A stretch of DNA of 24,498 nucleotides from positions 1-24,498 of the forward strand of contig DAIQOA010000051.1 of the NCBI GenBank assembly GCA_036788095.1, read 5' to 3'. The notes beneath the pieces are model-generated. The model saw only the letters and a list, made by a program, of their open reading frames with translations. It was not told the DNA's origin and ran no database searches. The first letter of the stretch is position 1. Every line of letters starts with the position of its first letter. Below, in pieces: positions 1 to 8,033 of the stretch. Origin of the DNA: Anaerohabitans sp036788095 (GTDB lineage: Bacteria; Zhuqueibacterota; Zhuqueibacteria; Residuimicrobiales; Residuimicrobiaceae). Position numbers and translations under genes: made by a program.

Positions 1-654
1 AACCTGGGCTACAAAGAGTACCAACTCAAGCCCAGCTTTGTGCGGAAAATGGAGCAGAGCCTGAATCCGCCCTTTGTCTCCGCCAACGTTAAACTGGCCG
101 GATCAGACAAACCGTTTGTCCGGCCCTATCTGCTTAAAGAACTGGAGGCCCAACAGAGCGAACGCCCCCTTGCATTTAAAAAGCTCAAGGTGGCTGTCTT
201 TGGGCTGGCGGACAATAAAATGGCGCAGCTTTTCATCACTCGGCCCGGCGAACCGCAGTTGACCTATGTGGAACCGCTTCAGGTTGCAGCCGAACTGGTG
301 CCCATTTTACGAAAAAAAGCGGACGTGGTGGTGATGCTCTACTACGGCAGAAACGCAGAGATGAACCAGGTGCTGAACGCCGTCCCGGGCATCGATGTGG
401 CGGTGCTGGGTGGAGAGTATTATCTGATCAACAGCAGCAGCGAGCAGAGAAATAACAAACCGTCGGTCAGCACTCCGCTGCAGGGAAAATATGTCGGTAT
501 CCTGACGCTGCAGTTAAATAAAAACAAAACCATCACCGGATCCACTACCCGGCAGATCTCGCTCGATGAACAGATCGCCGAGGACGCAAAATTCCTGGAA
601 TTGCTTAACGAATTCGACAAAGCCAGTCGTCCTGCAGGCGCGGCTTTGCGCTGA
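1..654 (+). CDS. UshA/5'-nucleotidase-like metallophosphoesterase, 3' part (5' end outside window)
   Basis: The reading frame is open from base 1, so the gene begins upstream and only about 217 C-terminal codons are visible. The text reads like the second half of a calcineurin-type 5'-nucleotidase catalytic domain: a 'SANV' strand followed by a hydrophobic strand 'KVAVFGLAD', then 'ADVVVMLYYGR' and 'PGIDVAVLGGEYY'. In active family members the last two segments are the 'SHxG'-type and 'GH(T/S)x' motifs that carry metal-binding histidines. Here both histidines are tyrosine (codons 340-345 and 418-423). The protein ends soon after this domain, so the nucleotide-binding C-terminal domain of full UshA enzymes is absent. 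It could be a non-catalytic relative or a separate subfamily. The N-terminal metal ligands (DxH, GNHE) lie outside the window and cannot be judged. Family membership is fairly sure, activity is doubtful. Confidence 0.7.
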   Translation, partial: NLGYKEYQLKPSFVRKMEQSLNPPFVSANVKLAGSDKPFVRPYLLKELEAQQSERPLAFKKLKVAVFGLADNKMAQLFITRPGEPQLTYVEPLQVAAELVPILRKKADVVVMLYYGRNAEMNQVLNAVPGIDVAVLGGEYYLINSSSEQRNNKPSVSTPLQGKYVGILTLQLNKNKTITGSTTRQISLDEQIAEDAKFLELLNEFDKASRPAGAALR

Positions 655-695
655 TAAAATCCATTTGCATTAAAGAGCGCTTTTTTGTAGCTTGT

Positions 696-725
696 ACGCC
701 GTGGCATTTCGCACGGCGTTTTTTA
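696..725 (+). terminator. Rho-independent terminator after the metallophosphoesterase gene
   Basis: A perfect 8-bp stem, ACGCCGTG (696-703) with CACGGCGT (712-719), encloses an 8-nt loop and is followed by a run of T (719-724). It sits 41 bases after the stop codon and shortly before the next start codon, which separates the two genes transcriptionally. Confidence 0.9.
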
Positions 726-746
726 TTTAACGGGACGGAGTCGCGC

Positions 747-1964
747 GTGAACGATCAACCGGTTCATCTTGCATTGGTAGCTATCGGCGGTTATGGATTA
801 ATCTACCTGAATGGATTGTTGGACAAAACGGATTCCAGCCGCTTCGTCATAGATGGCGTAGTGGATCCTTGGCCGGAAAACTGTCCGCGCCTGGCGGAAC
901 TGCAGGCCCGCTCTATTCCGATCTATCCTTCATTGGCAGAGTTTTACCGCCATCATCAGACCGATCTGGTGCTGGTCTCTTCTCCTATTCAATTCCATGC
1001 GCCCGACACCGTAACCTGTTTAGCGCATGGCAGCCATGTGCTCTGTGAAAAGCCGCTGGGAGCAACGGTGCAGGAAGCCCAAACCATAATCGATGCCTCG
1101 AAGCAATATGGCAGACTTGTGGCCGTCGGCTACCAATGGTCCTACAACCAGGCCGTTTTGCAGCTCAAGCGAGATTTTCATGCCGGCCTGTTCGGCGCGC
1201 CGAAAAAATTGAAAACCATCGTGCTCTGGCCCCGCGACGAAAAGTATTTTAACCGCAACAACTGGGCGGGCAAGATTAAGGATGCAACGGGCCGCTGGGT
1301 TCTGGACAGTCCGGCCAACAATGCCGCTGCCCATTATCTGCACAATATGTTCTTTGTGCTGGGCGATACCATGAAAAGCAGCGCCCGGCCGATCAGTGTT
1401 CAGGCGGAGCTTTATCGCGCCAATCGCATCGAGAATCATGACACCATCGCCCTGCGCTGCCTTACCGAACAGCATGTGGAGATTTTATTTTACGCCACCC
1501 ATGCGGTGAAGGAAAACTATGGTCCGGTTTTCAGCTATGACTTTGAAAAAGCGCGGGTCACCTATGCGCTGGAGGATCCGGTTATCCGTGCCCGTTTCCA
1601 GGACGGCTCGGTAAAAGAGTACGGCGATCCGGATGCCGTTTACCTACAAAAATTGTATGATGCGTTGGATATGGCCGCATTCGGGCTTGAGCCGGCCTGC
1701 AGTCCCGAGGCTGCACGGTCGCAGACCTGTTGCATCAACGGAGCGCAGGAGTCTATGCCCGAGATCGGCGAGTTTCCCAAAATGCTGGTGACGGTCAGCG
1801 GCGAGGAAGGAAGCCGGTTGACATGGGTTCAGGGATTGGACCGGATTCTGCAGAACTGTTATGAGAAGGCGCTGTTGCCCTCAGAGCGCTGTATCCCCTG
1901 GAGTAAAAAAGGCCTGCAGATCGATCTGCAGGCCTATAACCATTTTCCTCGCGGCGCAGTATGA
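747..1964 (+). CDS. Gfo/Idh/MocA-family NAD(P)-dependent oxidoreductase
   Basis: This 405-residue protein has the two-domain layout of the Gfo/Idh/MocA family. An N-terminal Rossmann fold has the dinucleotide loop 'AIGGYGLIYLNG' (about residues 12-23), followed by the family hallmark 'CEKPLG' with lysine 102, a predicted active-site residue. The C-terminal part has 'NNAAAHYLHN', where His196 or His199 is a likely catalytic base. Family members oxidise or reduce hydroxyl groups of sugars, inositols and their derivatives. The GTG start at 747 is preceded by GGGACGGAG at 732-740. The gene stands alone between two terminators and converges on the sodium symporter gene. Nearby glycosidase, isomerase and transporter genes suggest a sugar or glycoside substrate, possibly oxidised at C3. 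The exact substrate is unknown. Confidence 0.88.
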   Translation: MNDQPVHLALVAIGGYGLIYLNGLLDKTDSSRFVIDGVVDPWPENCPRLAELQARSIPIYPSLAEFYRHHQTDLVLVSSPIQFHAPDTVTCLAHGSHVLCEKPLGATVQEAQTIIDASKQYGRLVAVGYQWSYNQAVLQLKRDFHAGLFGAPKKLKTIVLWPRDEKYFNRNNWAGKIKDATGRWVLDSPANNAAAHYLHNMFFVLGDTMKSSARPISVQAELYRANRIENHDTIALRCLTEQHVEILFYATHAVKENYGPVFSYDFEKARVTYALEDPVIRARFQDGSVKEYGDPDAVYLQKLYDALDMAAFGLEPACSPEAARSQTCCINGAQESMPEIGEFPKMLVTVSGEEGSRLTWVQGLDRILQNCYEKALLPSERCIPWSKKGLQIDLQAYNHFPRGAV

Positions 1965-1970
1965 GTGGCC

Positions 1971-2065
1971 CGCCAGAGGCGGACAGGTCCGCCAAAGGCG
2001 GACAGGTCCTCTAGAGGCGGACAGGCCCTCCAGAGGCGGACAGGTCCTCCAGAGGCGGACAGGCC
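1971..2065. repeat. Five tandem 19-bp repeats with nested inverted repeats
   Basis: Five consecutive 19-bp units (1971-1989, 1990-2008, 2009-2027, 2028-2046, 2047-2065) share the core AGAGGCGGACAGG (AAAGGCGGACAGG in unit 2). The first two begin CGCCA and the last three begin CTCTA or CTCCA. The array is rich in palindromes: GGCGGAC-AG-GTCCGCC at 1978-1993, CCGCC-AAA-GGCGG around unit 2, and the perfect palindrome CCTCTAGAGG at the start of unit 3. It starts 6 bases after the stop codon of the oxidoreductase gene and lies in the gap between two convergent genes. It could be a transcription-end structure, a dispersed intergenic repeat family or a protein-binding array. Confidence 0.9.
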
Positions 2066-2098
2066 CGCCGGCGATCATCGCACGGCCCGGAGGGGAGA

Positions 2099-2144
2099 TG
2101 CCCCGAGCTTTCAGGTTTTCTCTGAAAAGCTCAGGGCATTTTCT
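2099..2144 (+). terminator. Hairpin terminator between convergent genes
   Basis: A long stem pairs TGCCC (2099-2103) with GGGCA (2134-2138) and continues as GAGCTTTCAG (2105-2114) with CTGAAAAGCTC (2122-2132). It has one mismatch and one bulged A around a 7-nt loop. A T-rich tract (2139-2149) follows on the plus strand, so it should end transcripts of the oxidoreductase gene. The same stem lies just past the stop codon of the minus-strand symporter gene but lacks a T run in that direction. Confidence 0.78.
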
Positions 2145-2148
2145 ATTT

Positions 2149-4260
2149 CTACTTGATGTTGACCATCAACCACAACAGGAAAAGAATCACCACCACGAAA
2201 AGACAGCTGACGGTAAATCCCCAAAAGTCATTCATTCCTGGCTTGAGAATCTCCCAGTTGGATCCTTTCCAAATCTTGTCCTTCTCAAATTTTTCCGGAT
2301 GCTGCGTTCCTTCGGCGATGAGTTTTTCTTCCAGCTCCGGCGTCTTTTGCACCGGTGTGTGCAGTTTGGCGAAGAAATAGTCCAAGGCCTGCTTGTCGTT
2401 CTTTTTGGTCACATAACTGAGCAGGAACAACAGCAGGAATGGGAACAGGGCATCGAACAAAAACCGATAAGCCACCAGCTGTGCCTTGGTGGCGTTGCTG
2501 AAATCCAATCCGAACCAGCTCAGCACCCAAATCTCGGCATGAAACCGTCCGAGTCCGATGCGTGTAGAGTTGGGATCGTTGGGATTTTGTCGAGCCACTT
2601 TTTCGAAAAAGATGCCGGTGGGTTCAAGATACTGCTGCTTGTTGATGATTTCTCCCACGCTTTTTGCCGCGCCCGACTCGACATCCTCTTTCAGTGCTTT
2701 GGTTTCAATGGTGACATACCTGCCGTTGGTCTCGCGGATGAGGCTCGGGTGCGTGTTGGTCACTTCGAGAGATTGGAAAATATTGGGGAGGACCGCATAG
2801 ATCAACGAGCAGATGATGACCTGGAGGATCACCGCCCAGCGGGTCACTCGGCGCCAGAGAAAGCCCAGCCAGATGGAGGCGCCAAAGATCGCCGGCATGG
2901 AGATAAAATACTTGAACAGATCCAGCAGGTTGCCGACGAATGTGGCCACCCAGATGCCGCCCACCAGAGTGATGAGAATAGCGACGCGGCCCATGTTGAG
3001 GTAATGTTTTTCGCTCTTGTTGGGCACCAACGGCGCGTAGAGATTGCGGATGAACAACGCCGAGTTGGTCACAGAGCCAGAGTTGAGGGAAGACATGTTG
3101 GCCGCCAGAATGCCGGCCAGCATCAAACCCAGCGCGCCGGGCACCAGCAGGTCGCGGCTCATGACTCCCCAGATGAGATCCGGATCGTGGAGTTTACCCG
3201 CATACAACGCGATGGCCACCAGTCCGGTGAGCGCCCAGAATAGCATGAGAAAGCGTTTAAAGAACATGCCGCTGAGAATGCCGAACCGGGCGGTCCATTC
3301 ATCCTTGGCCGATCCGGCGGTGGCGAGCAGAGGCGCAGAGGCGATGATGGAGACCAGGTTGGCCAGCACCATGGCAAAAATCGTGTACCAGGCGTATTCG
3401 CCCACTTTGACGGAGCCAAAGATGTTGAACATGTAATCAGGCACAGAGGCGTGCAGGCCGGAGAATCCACCGATGCGCGACAAGCCCAGTGGAATGAGCA
3501 TGACCGAAAAGACGATGATCAGCACCCCTTGAACCGCATCCGTAAAGGCCGCGGCGATCAGTCCTCCCAGCATCGTGTAGACGCCTACCAAAGCGGTAAA
3601 GATAAAATAGAAAGTGATGGGATCGGTGTACGAGACCATGGATTTGAGCTCATCCCGCTTATTCATATCGTTGAGAATCTCATAGCGGGCTTTTTCCGCG
3701 TCGGACATCGGCAACGACTTTTCCACTTTTTGTCGCAAATCCATGTACTCATGAAAATAATCGATCGACTGTTTCTCCTGCACGGTATAGGCGGAGGGAG
3801 GCTTTGGCGTCAACGCCATCATGGTCTTGCCGGCAACCATATACGCGGCAGCGCCGCCGATGACCGCCATCACCAGAGTGAACGCGGCAAAGGCGGCGCC
3901 CAGTCCACGGCTCTGATACCGCTCAGAGTAGAAATCGCCCAAAGTGATGACGCGGGAACGGCGGAACAGCAAAGCGGTGAACCAATAGAAAGGGGTGAGG
4001 AACAGCACCAGGTATTGAATCCACATGCCGCCGATGCCCTGTCGATAGATTTCACGGGACACCGCGGCAGCTTGATCCGCATGGGTGGAATTGCCGAAAT
4101 TCAAAAAGAACTGATAAAATTTCCCCAGACTGCGACCAGCCATAAAAAAATCGGTGGTGTTTTTAGTCTTACGCTGGGCGCGTATACCGAGGTAGAGCAT
4201 GGCTAATATGTAGACGATCACGATGGCAAAATCTGCAATATGCAGGCCCAAAATGTTCAT
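2149..4260 (-). CDS. Sodium:solute symporter (SSS family), long form
   Basis: This integral inner-membrane protein of 703 residues has many hydrophobic segments. The N-terminus begins directly with a membrane helix ('FAIVIVYILAMLYLGIRAQ', residues 11-29), followed by 'DFFMAGRSLG', typical of SSS transporters. The family signature region is 'GGLIAAAFTDAVQGVLIIV' at about 232-250, and 'SSLNSGSVTNSALFIRNLY' resembles the sodium-site helix. It is longer than usual (about 500-600) because of a hydrophilic insert at about 152-213 between membrane helices and a second soluble stretch near 500-590. I prefer the ATG at 4260 over the GTG at 4266, because AAAGGAG (4267-4273) touches the GTG but is six bases from the ATG. 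It lies 15 bases downstream of the glycosidase gene on the same strand, so it probably imports the released sugar. Confidence 0.92.
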   Translation of the reverse strand: MNILGLHIADFAIVIVYILAMLYLGIRAQRKTKNTTDFFMAGRSLGKFYQFFLNFGNSTHADQAAAVSREIYRQGIGGMWIQYLVLFLTPFYWFTALLFRRSRVITLGDFYSERYQSRGLGAAFAAFTLVMAVIGGAAAYMVAGKTMMALTPKPPSAYTVQEKQSIDYFHEYMDLRQKVEKSLPMSDAEKARYEILNDMNKRDELKSMVSYTDPITFYFIFTALVGVYTMLGGLIAAAFTDAVQGVLIIVFSVMLIPLGLSRIGGFSGLHASVPDYMFNIFGSVKVGEYAWYTIFAMVLANLVSIIASAPLLATAGSAKDEWTARFGILSGMFFKRFLMLFWALTGLVAIALYAGKLHDPDLIWGVMSRDLLVPGALGLMLAGILAANMSSLNSGSVTNSALFIRNLYAPLVPNKSEKHYLNMGRVAILITLVGGIWVATFVGNLLDLFKYFISMPAIFGASIWLGFLWRRVTRWAVILQVIICSLIYAVLPNIFQSLEVTNTHPSLIRETNGRYVTIETKALKEDVESGAAKSVGEIINKQQYLEPTGIFFEKVARQNPNDPNSTRIGLGRFHAEIWVLSWFGLDFSNATKAQLVAYRFLFDALFPFLLLFLLSYVTKKNDKQALDYFFAKLHTPVQKTPELEEKLIAEGTQHPEKFEKDKIWKGSNWEILKPGMNDFWGFTVSCLFVVVILFLLWLMVNIK

Positions 4261-4275
4261 GACCACTCCTTTTCG

Positions 4276-6306
4276 CTATTGATGGATTTCTATTGTGCGG
4301 GAACTGTAATTTTTCAGCATAACGGTCACCCCCTGATCCACCTGATAGGGAGCCGCTTCGCCGTCCACCAGGCAGGATGGAGGTGCATCGGCGGGCGCAC
4401 GATGAACATCAAGATGGATTCGGCAGCCCTGCAGCGTCAGATCGGCTGTGATGCGTTCGGTGTTGGACAGCAACCGCGGCCGAAGCCGTACCTGGTTCTC
4501 CTCAGGCCGGACGCCCAACAGATGGTGAATAAAAAACAACAAAATTTCCGCCCAGGTCCAGGGAGTGATGCCGACCTGTGGACAGGGGGGGCACCAAGGC
4601 CTGGGTCCGTAGAATTCAAACCAACTGCCGGAAACCGCGCCGGTCAAGCTGTTCAGCCAATTCAATACGCGCCATACTTTATCATCCTGACCGTGTTCGA
4701 AATAGGCGCGGGCGATAAACAGGCTGGCAAACGGCCATGGTCCCGGCGAATCGATCTCTGAACTGACGTGATACCGGCCATAGCCGCCGATGGACCATCG
4801 TTGATTCCACAACCGCTCTGTTTGAAACAGCGTATTGCGCGCCAGTTCGCCTTTGGGATCGATGAACTCCCAGGCGATCGGCAGAGAGATGGAACTGTCT
4901 GGGTTAAGAAAATGCGGCGGCGCATCAGCCAGCGGCATGCCGGCCGACAGAGTTACCGATGGATGAAGTTGAATTTCCGATTGCACGTCGCCGTTCATCT
5001 GGCGGCGTTTGATCAGATGTCCGTGTGCGGTCAACCGGTATTTGGCGTCGTTGAGCATGGAATGCTTGATGCGTTCCGATTCAGCCAGCCACTTTGCACC
5101 CTGTTTGCTTTTATCCAATCGGCGCGCCAGATCGGCGGCGTCTGCCAGTCCCATGGCCACATAGAGCTGATAGGTTAATTCTACGCCCTCGCGGATGCCA
5201 AAGGCTTTGTGACGCTCCCAGAATTCTCGCTGGTTGTGCAGCAGTCCGGATTCTTTGAGCTGAAAAACCCGCTGCAGTGGAAAATCTGCCGTTTTTTCGA
5301 TTTTGTCCCAGAACTCGCGCGCCAGATCCAGGTCGCCGGTAAAATCCACATAAGCTCTGACCACCATCAGGAGCACGCCGTTTTGATCCAGCTCGATGTC
5401 CTGATGCGAACGCCTGCGGCCAGAATCCACGGTATCGCCGTCTTCGCTGACGAAATCGGTCAGCAGCCGAGACAGAAGAGTCCTGGCCAATGTGTAATTG
5501 CCGGACATGAGCAGGCCAAAAACCATCATGGAATGATCGCGAACCCATTCCAGATTGTATTGCCAGATGCTTGCATCCACCAGCCCGCGGCTGGAAATGA
5601 CATTTTGCAGACAAATGCCGGCTGTCTGCAATAGATGATCAAGGGGGGCAGATACGAAGGAGGCCGTGGTGAGAGAGGTCCAAAAGGCCGCCGCAGCCGG
5701 TTCCACCGGTACTTGCTCCACTACCGTGAGCCGAACGGTCGAAATTTCCTGTTCTTGAATCAGATCATAGGCCAGATAGAGGTCAACCGTTTGTCGAGCC
5801 GGCAGGAGCGCTGTTTCCGCCAGGCTGGTCTGCAAAAGACCGGTCTCGATCTGCAGAGTCTGCTCCTCATCGCAGAGGCTGATAAAGTGCAGCTTGCGGA
5901 TCAAGCGCGGTGTAGAGCGGTCTGGGCAATAAAAGACTTCATGAAGAGTGAATGTAGGAGAGCTCCAGATGACTTTAGCGGCGGGCACTCCATCCAGCCG
6001 GTCCCAGTGGCTCTCCACACTTTTAGGATCCGGCTGGAAACGGTATGGATCAATAACTATCTCCACCTGCGTGGACCTCAGGCCGTTTTGCGGATCCATG
6101 GACAGGGCCTGACGTTTCAGACCAAACCGGTCCGGGGACATAAGCAGCAATCCAATGGTTGTCAAGGCGTCTGTGGCGCATACCTGCACAGCCCCCAGGA
6201 TATGTCCGTTTCCAACAAAAAAGTATCCGGTGCCCGGTGGATTGGTGATAACATCGACAGGTCCGACTTTTGGATCATCCTGGTGGACGTGTTCTTCCAT
6301 TTCCAT
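4276..6306 (-). CDS. GH15-like six-hairpin (alpha/alpha)6 glycosidase
   Basis: This 676-residue protein has an N-terminal beta-rich region (about 1-230) followed by an alpha-helical barrel. Barrel features include 'WVRDHSMM' (Asp257 in the RDH motif) and 'ELDQNG' (Glu305, Asp307), both regularly seen in glucoamylase-like six-hairpin glycosidases. Near the C-terminus are 'GGYGRYHVSSEIDSPGPW' and 'ITPWTWAEILLFF', then a short beta-sandwich tail. No signal peptide is visible, so it probably acts in the cytoplasm. The frame stays open to 6375, but I chose the ATG at 6306: AAAGGA lies about 11 bases upstream, and the extra 23 residues look unlike the family. It is first in a two-gene unit with the symporter. 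Family-level assignment is good, but substrate and GH number are uncertain. Confidence 0.75.
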   Translation of the reverse strand: MEMEEHVHQDDPKVGPVDVITNPPGTGYFFVGNGHILGAVQVCATDALTTIGLLLMSPDRFGLKRQALSMDPQNGLRSTQVEIVIDPYRFQPDPKSVESHWDRLDGVPAAKVIWSSPTFTLHEVFYCPDRSTPRLIRKLHFISLCDEEQTLQIETGLLQTSLAETALLPARQTVDLYLAYDLIQEQEISTVRLTVVEQVPVEPAAAAFWTSLTTASFVSAPLDHLLQTAGICLQNVISSRGLVDASIWQYNLEWVRDHSMMVFGLLMSGNYTLARTLLSRLLTDFVSEDGDTVDSGRRRSHQDIELDQNGVLLMVVRAYVDFTGDLDLAREFWDKIEKTADFPLQRVFQLKESGLLHNQREFWERHKAFGIREGVELTYQLYVAMGLADAADLARRLDKSKQGAKWLAESERIKHSMLNDAKYRLTAHGHLIKRRQMNGDVQSEIQLHPSVTLSAGMPLADAPPHFLNPDSSISLPIAWEFIDPKGELARNTLFQTERLWNQRWSIGGYGRYHVSSEIDSPGPWPFASLFIARAYFEHGQDDKVWRVLNWLNSLTGAVSGSWFEFYGPRPWCPPCPQVGITPWTWAEILLFFIHHLLGVRPEENQVRLRPRLLSNTERITADLTLQGCRIHLDVHRAPADAPPSCLVDGEAAPYQVDQGVTVMLKNYSSRTIEIHQ

Positions 6307-6381
6307 TCGGTAATCAATCCTTTCTACAAAAGCTATCCAAGAGCTTAAATTATTCAACCTAAGGCAATAAAGCAAGACAAA

Positions 6382-6387
6382 AGTATA
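6382..6387 (-). promoter_or_regulatory. Candidate minus-strand -10 box for the glycosidase-symporter unit
   Basis: The minus strand reads TATACT here, five of six matches to the sigma70 -10 consensus, 75 bases before the chosen start codon. The best -35 element 17 bases upstream (CTGTTT) is weak. It lies within the 143-base divergent intergenic region, so one regulator could control both units. Confidence 0.3.
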
Positions 6388-6396
6388 GGATTTGTG

Positions 6397-6425
6397 TTGA
6401 CTGGAAACAGATTATTGGCTAACTT
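6397..6425 (+). promoter_or_regulatory. Candidate plus-strand promoter for the seven-gene carbohydrate operon
   Basis: TTGACT (6397-6402) and TAACTT (6420-6425) are separated by exactly 17 bases, 25 bases before the ATG at 6450. The -35 is strong and the -10 is weak. The ribosome-binding site AGGAG (6438-6442) follows. The core overlaps the spacer region of the candidate divergent promoter. Confidence 0.4.
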
Positions 6426-6449
6426 ACAGCCAAGAACAGGAGCCTGACC

Positions 6450-8033
6450 ATGAAGGAACAAACCTCGTTACACACCGATCAGCCCATCTGGAATACGCTC
6501 TATCCGGCCATCCGCGAATTTTTCCACCATAATTATCTCGATGTGGTTATGGATGCAAAAAAAATTCGCGGCTACCGTTCTCCGGACGCCCGCTCCATCT
6601 GGATACGGGACCACAGCGACATGATGCGTTGTACCAAGTATTTCGAAACCGACCTCACCAGCTGCATCGATCATTTTGCTGAAACGCAAGCGCAAAACGG
6701 CCGCATTTTTGATTATTACACCGTTTTTCCCGAAAAGCTGCCCAGTGAGCGGGAAAATTGGGCGAAATACGTTCGTGTGCCTGTTGAAGCCGATGTTGAG
6801 TACCGTTTTATCAAGGCGGCGTACCTGGCCTGGCAGGCCACAGGCGATGATAAATGGCTGGCAGGCATGCTGCCCTCGTTGGAAAAGGCGCTGCGGTATA
6901 TTTTAACCCACCCCTGGCGTTGGGACAACCGGCACGGGCTGGTTAAACGCCCTTACACCATAGACACCTGGGATTTCGCCTATTCAGCCGGCCAACACGA
7001 GTGGCTGCAGATGCAAATAGATGAAAACACTTTTTGGGGCATCATGCACGGTGATAACAGCGGCTATTATGAAGCCATGATGATTCTGTCCCAGGTCTAC
7101 GCATATTTCGGCAAACGAAAAAAAGCCGCTGAATGGCTCGACCTTGCAAAAAAAATGCGCAGACGGATGAATCGCGTCTGCTGGAATGGACGCTTTTACA
7201 CCCATTTTGTTAAACTGACGCCGGTAACCATCCCCGGCGTCGATGAAGCGGAACAGCTGAGCCTGAGCAATCCCATGGACATCAACCGGGGGGTGACGGA
7301 CCATGCACAGGCTGTTTCCATTCTGCGTGAATACCAATCGCGTAAGAAAAAGACCAACGCCTTTGCCGAATGGTTTTCCATCGATCCACCGTTCCCAGAC
7401 GGTTGCTTTGGCGATGAGCTGCTGGTAAAGGGCGCTTACTGCAATGGCGGCATCATGCCGCTGGTCGGAGGTGAACTGGCGCGCGCTGCCTTGGAGCACG
7501 GTTACGAGTCCTACGGCGTCGCGATTCTGCGCCAATATGCAGAGATGATCGCCCGGGACAAGGCCACCTACTTGTGGTATTTCCCGGATGGCCGCAACAG
7601 CACGGCCGAATCCAGCACCAGTCCGGAGGCGCTGCCCACCGATGGGTGGGGCTCCGGCGCCATGGCTTATGCGCTGATCGAAGGGCTGGCCGGCGTCGTT
7701 GACCGGCAAAAATCCTTCCGTAAAATCACGTTGTCCCCGCGTTGGCCTTCCGCCGGCGTGGCGGAAGCGCGTATACACCTGCACTATCCCGCTTCAGACG
7801 CCTGCTTTGGCTATGATTACCTGCTGACTGATTCCCAACTGCTGCTGCAAGTCGACGCGCACGGCAGTGACATCCAATTTCACATTCAATTGCCTGAAGG
7901 AAAGCGGGTGCACCAGGTGCTCTGCCGCGATCGGCAGGTGCCTTTCCGACGGAGCAAAGTGGAGGCAACGCCGTATGTGGATTTTTCCAGCCACATGAAA
8001 AGCCCCGGAGGCGTAAAAATTGTTTTTAAATGA
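6450..8033 (+). CDS. Six-hairpin glycosidase, debranching-enzyme-like
   Basis: This 527-residue cytosolic protein has no signal peptide. The sequence is helix-rich and opens with 'SIWIRDHSDMM' (Asp54 in an RDH motif), then 'TQAQNGRIFDYY'. The central barrel contains 'GLVKRPYTIDTWDF' and 'HGDNSGYYEAM', and late positions carry 'LPTDGWGSGAMAYALIEG'. The pattern resembles the glucosidase half of amylo-1,6-glucosidases and related (alpha/alpha)6 enzymes (GH15/GH63/GH133/GH78-type folds). A short beta-sandwich tail follows from about residue 430. The ATG at 6450 has AGGAG seven bases upstream. Its stop codon overlaps the next start (ATGA), suggesting translational coupling. It is distinct from the GH15-like protein encoded divergently, so the locus has two different six-hairpin enzymes. 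The exact linkage cut is unknown. Confidence 0.7.
   Translation: MKEQTSLHTDQPIWNTLYPAIREFFHHNYLDVVMDAKKIRGYRSPDARSIWIRDHSDMMRCTKYFETDLTSCIDHFAETQAQNGRIFDYYTVFPEKLPSERENWAKYVRVPVEADVEYRFIKAAYLAWQATGDDKWLAGMLPSLEKALRYILTHPWRWDNRHGLVKRPYTIDTWDFAYSAGQHEWLQMQIDENTFWGIMHGDNSGYYEAMMILSQVYAYFGKRKKAAEWLDLAKKMRRRMNRVCWNGRFYTHFVKLTPVTIPGVDEAEQLSLSNPMDINRGVTDHAQAVSILREYQSRKKKTNAFAEWFSIDPPFPDGCFGDELLVKGAYCNGGIMPLVGGELARAALEHGYESYGVAILRQYAEMIARDKATYLWYFPDGRNSTAESSTSPEALPTDGWGSGAMAYALIEGLAGVVDRQKSFRKITLSPRWPSAGVAEARIHLHYPASDACFGYDYLLTDSQLLLQVDAHGSDIQFHIQLPEGKRVHQVLCRDRQVPFRRSKVEATPYVDFSSHMKSPGGVKIVFK

Noticed and set aside
1971..2065. Tandem array considered as a CRISPR
   Set aside because: The 19-bp units are directly adjacent with no unique spacers, so it is a simple tandem repeat.
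1861..3243. Long plus-strand open frame (460 codons) running antisense into the symporter gene
   Set aside because: It begins inside the oxidoreductase gene, runs through the 19-bp repeats and then antisense to a clearly coding membrane protein. The translation is rich in Q, H, E and R with no recognisable domain and no ribosome-binding site.
3451..4206. Plus-strand open frame of 251 codons antisense to the symporter N-terminal half
   Set aside because: It mirrors the codon pattern of the real gene, its composition is unlike a protein (many H, Q, R), and no start site signal is present.
5635..6348. Plus-strand open frame antisense to the GH15-like gene
   Set aside because: Shadow of a clear six-hairpin glycosidase on the other strand; no motif and no continuous ribosome-binding context.
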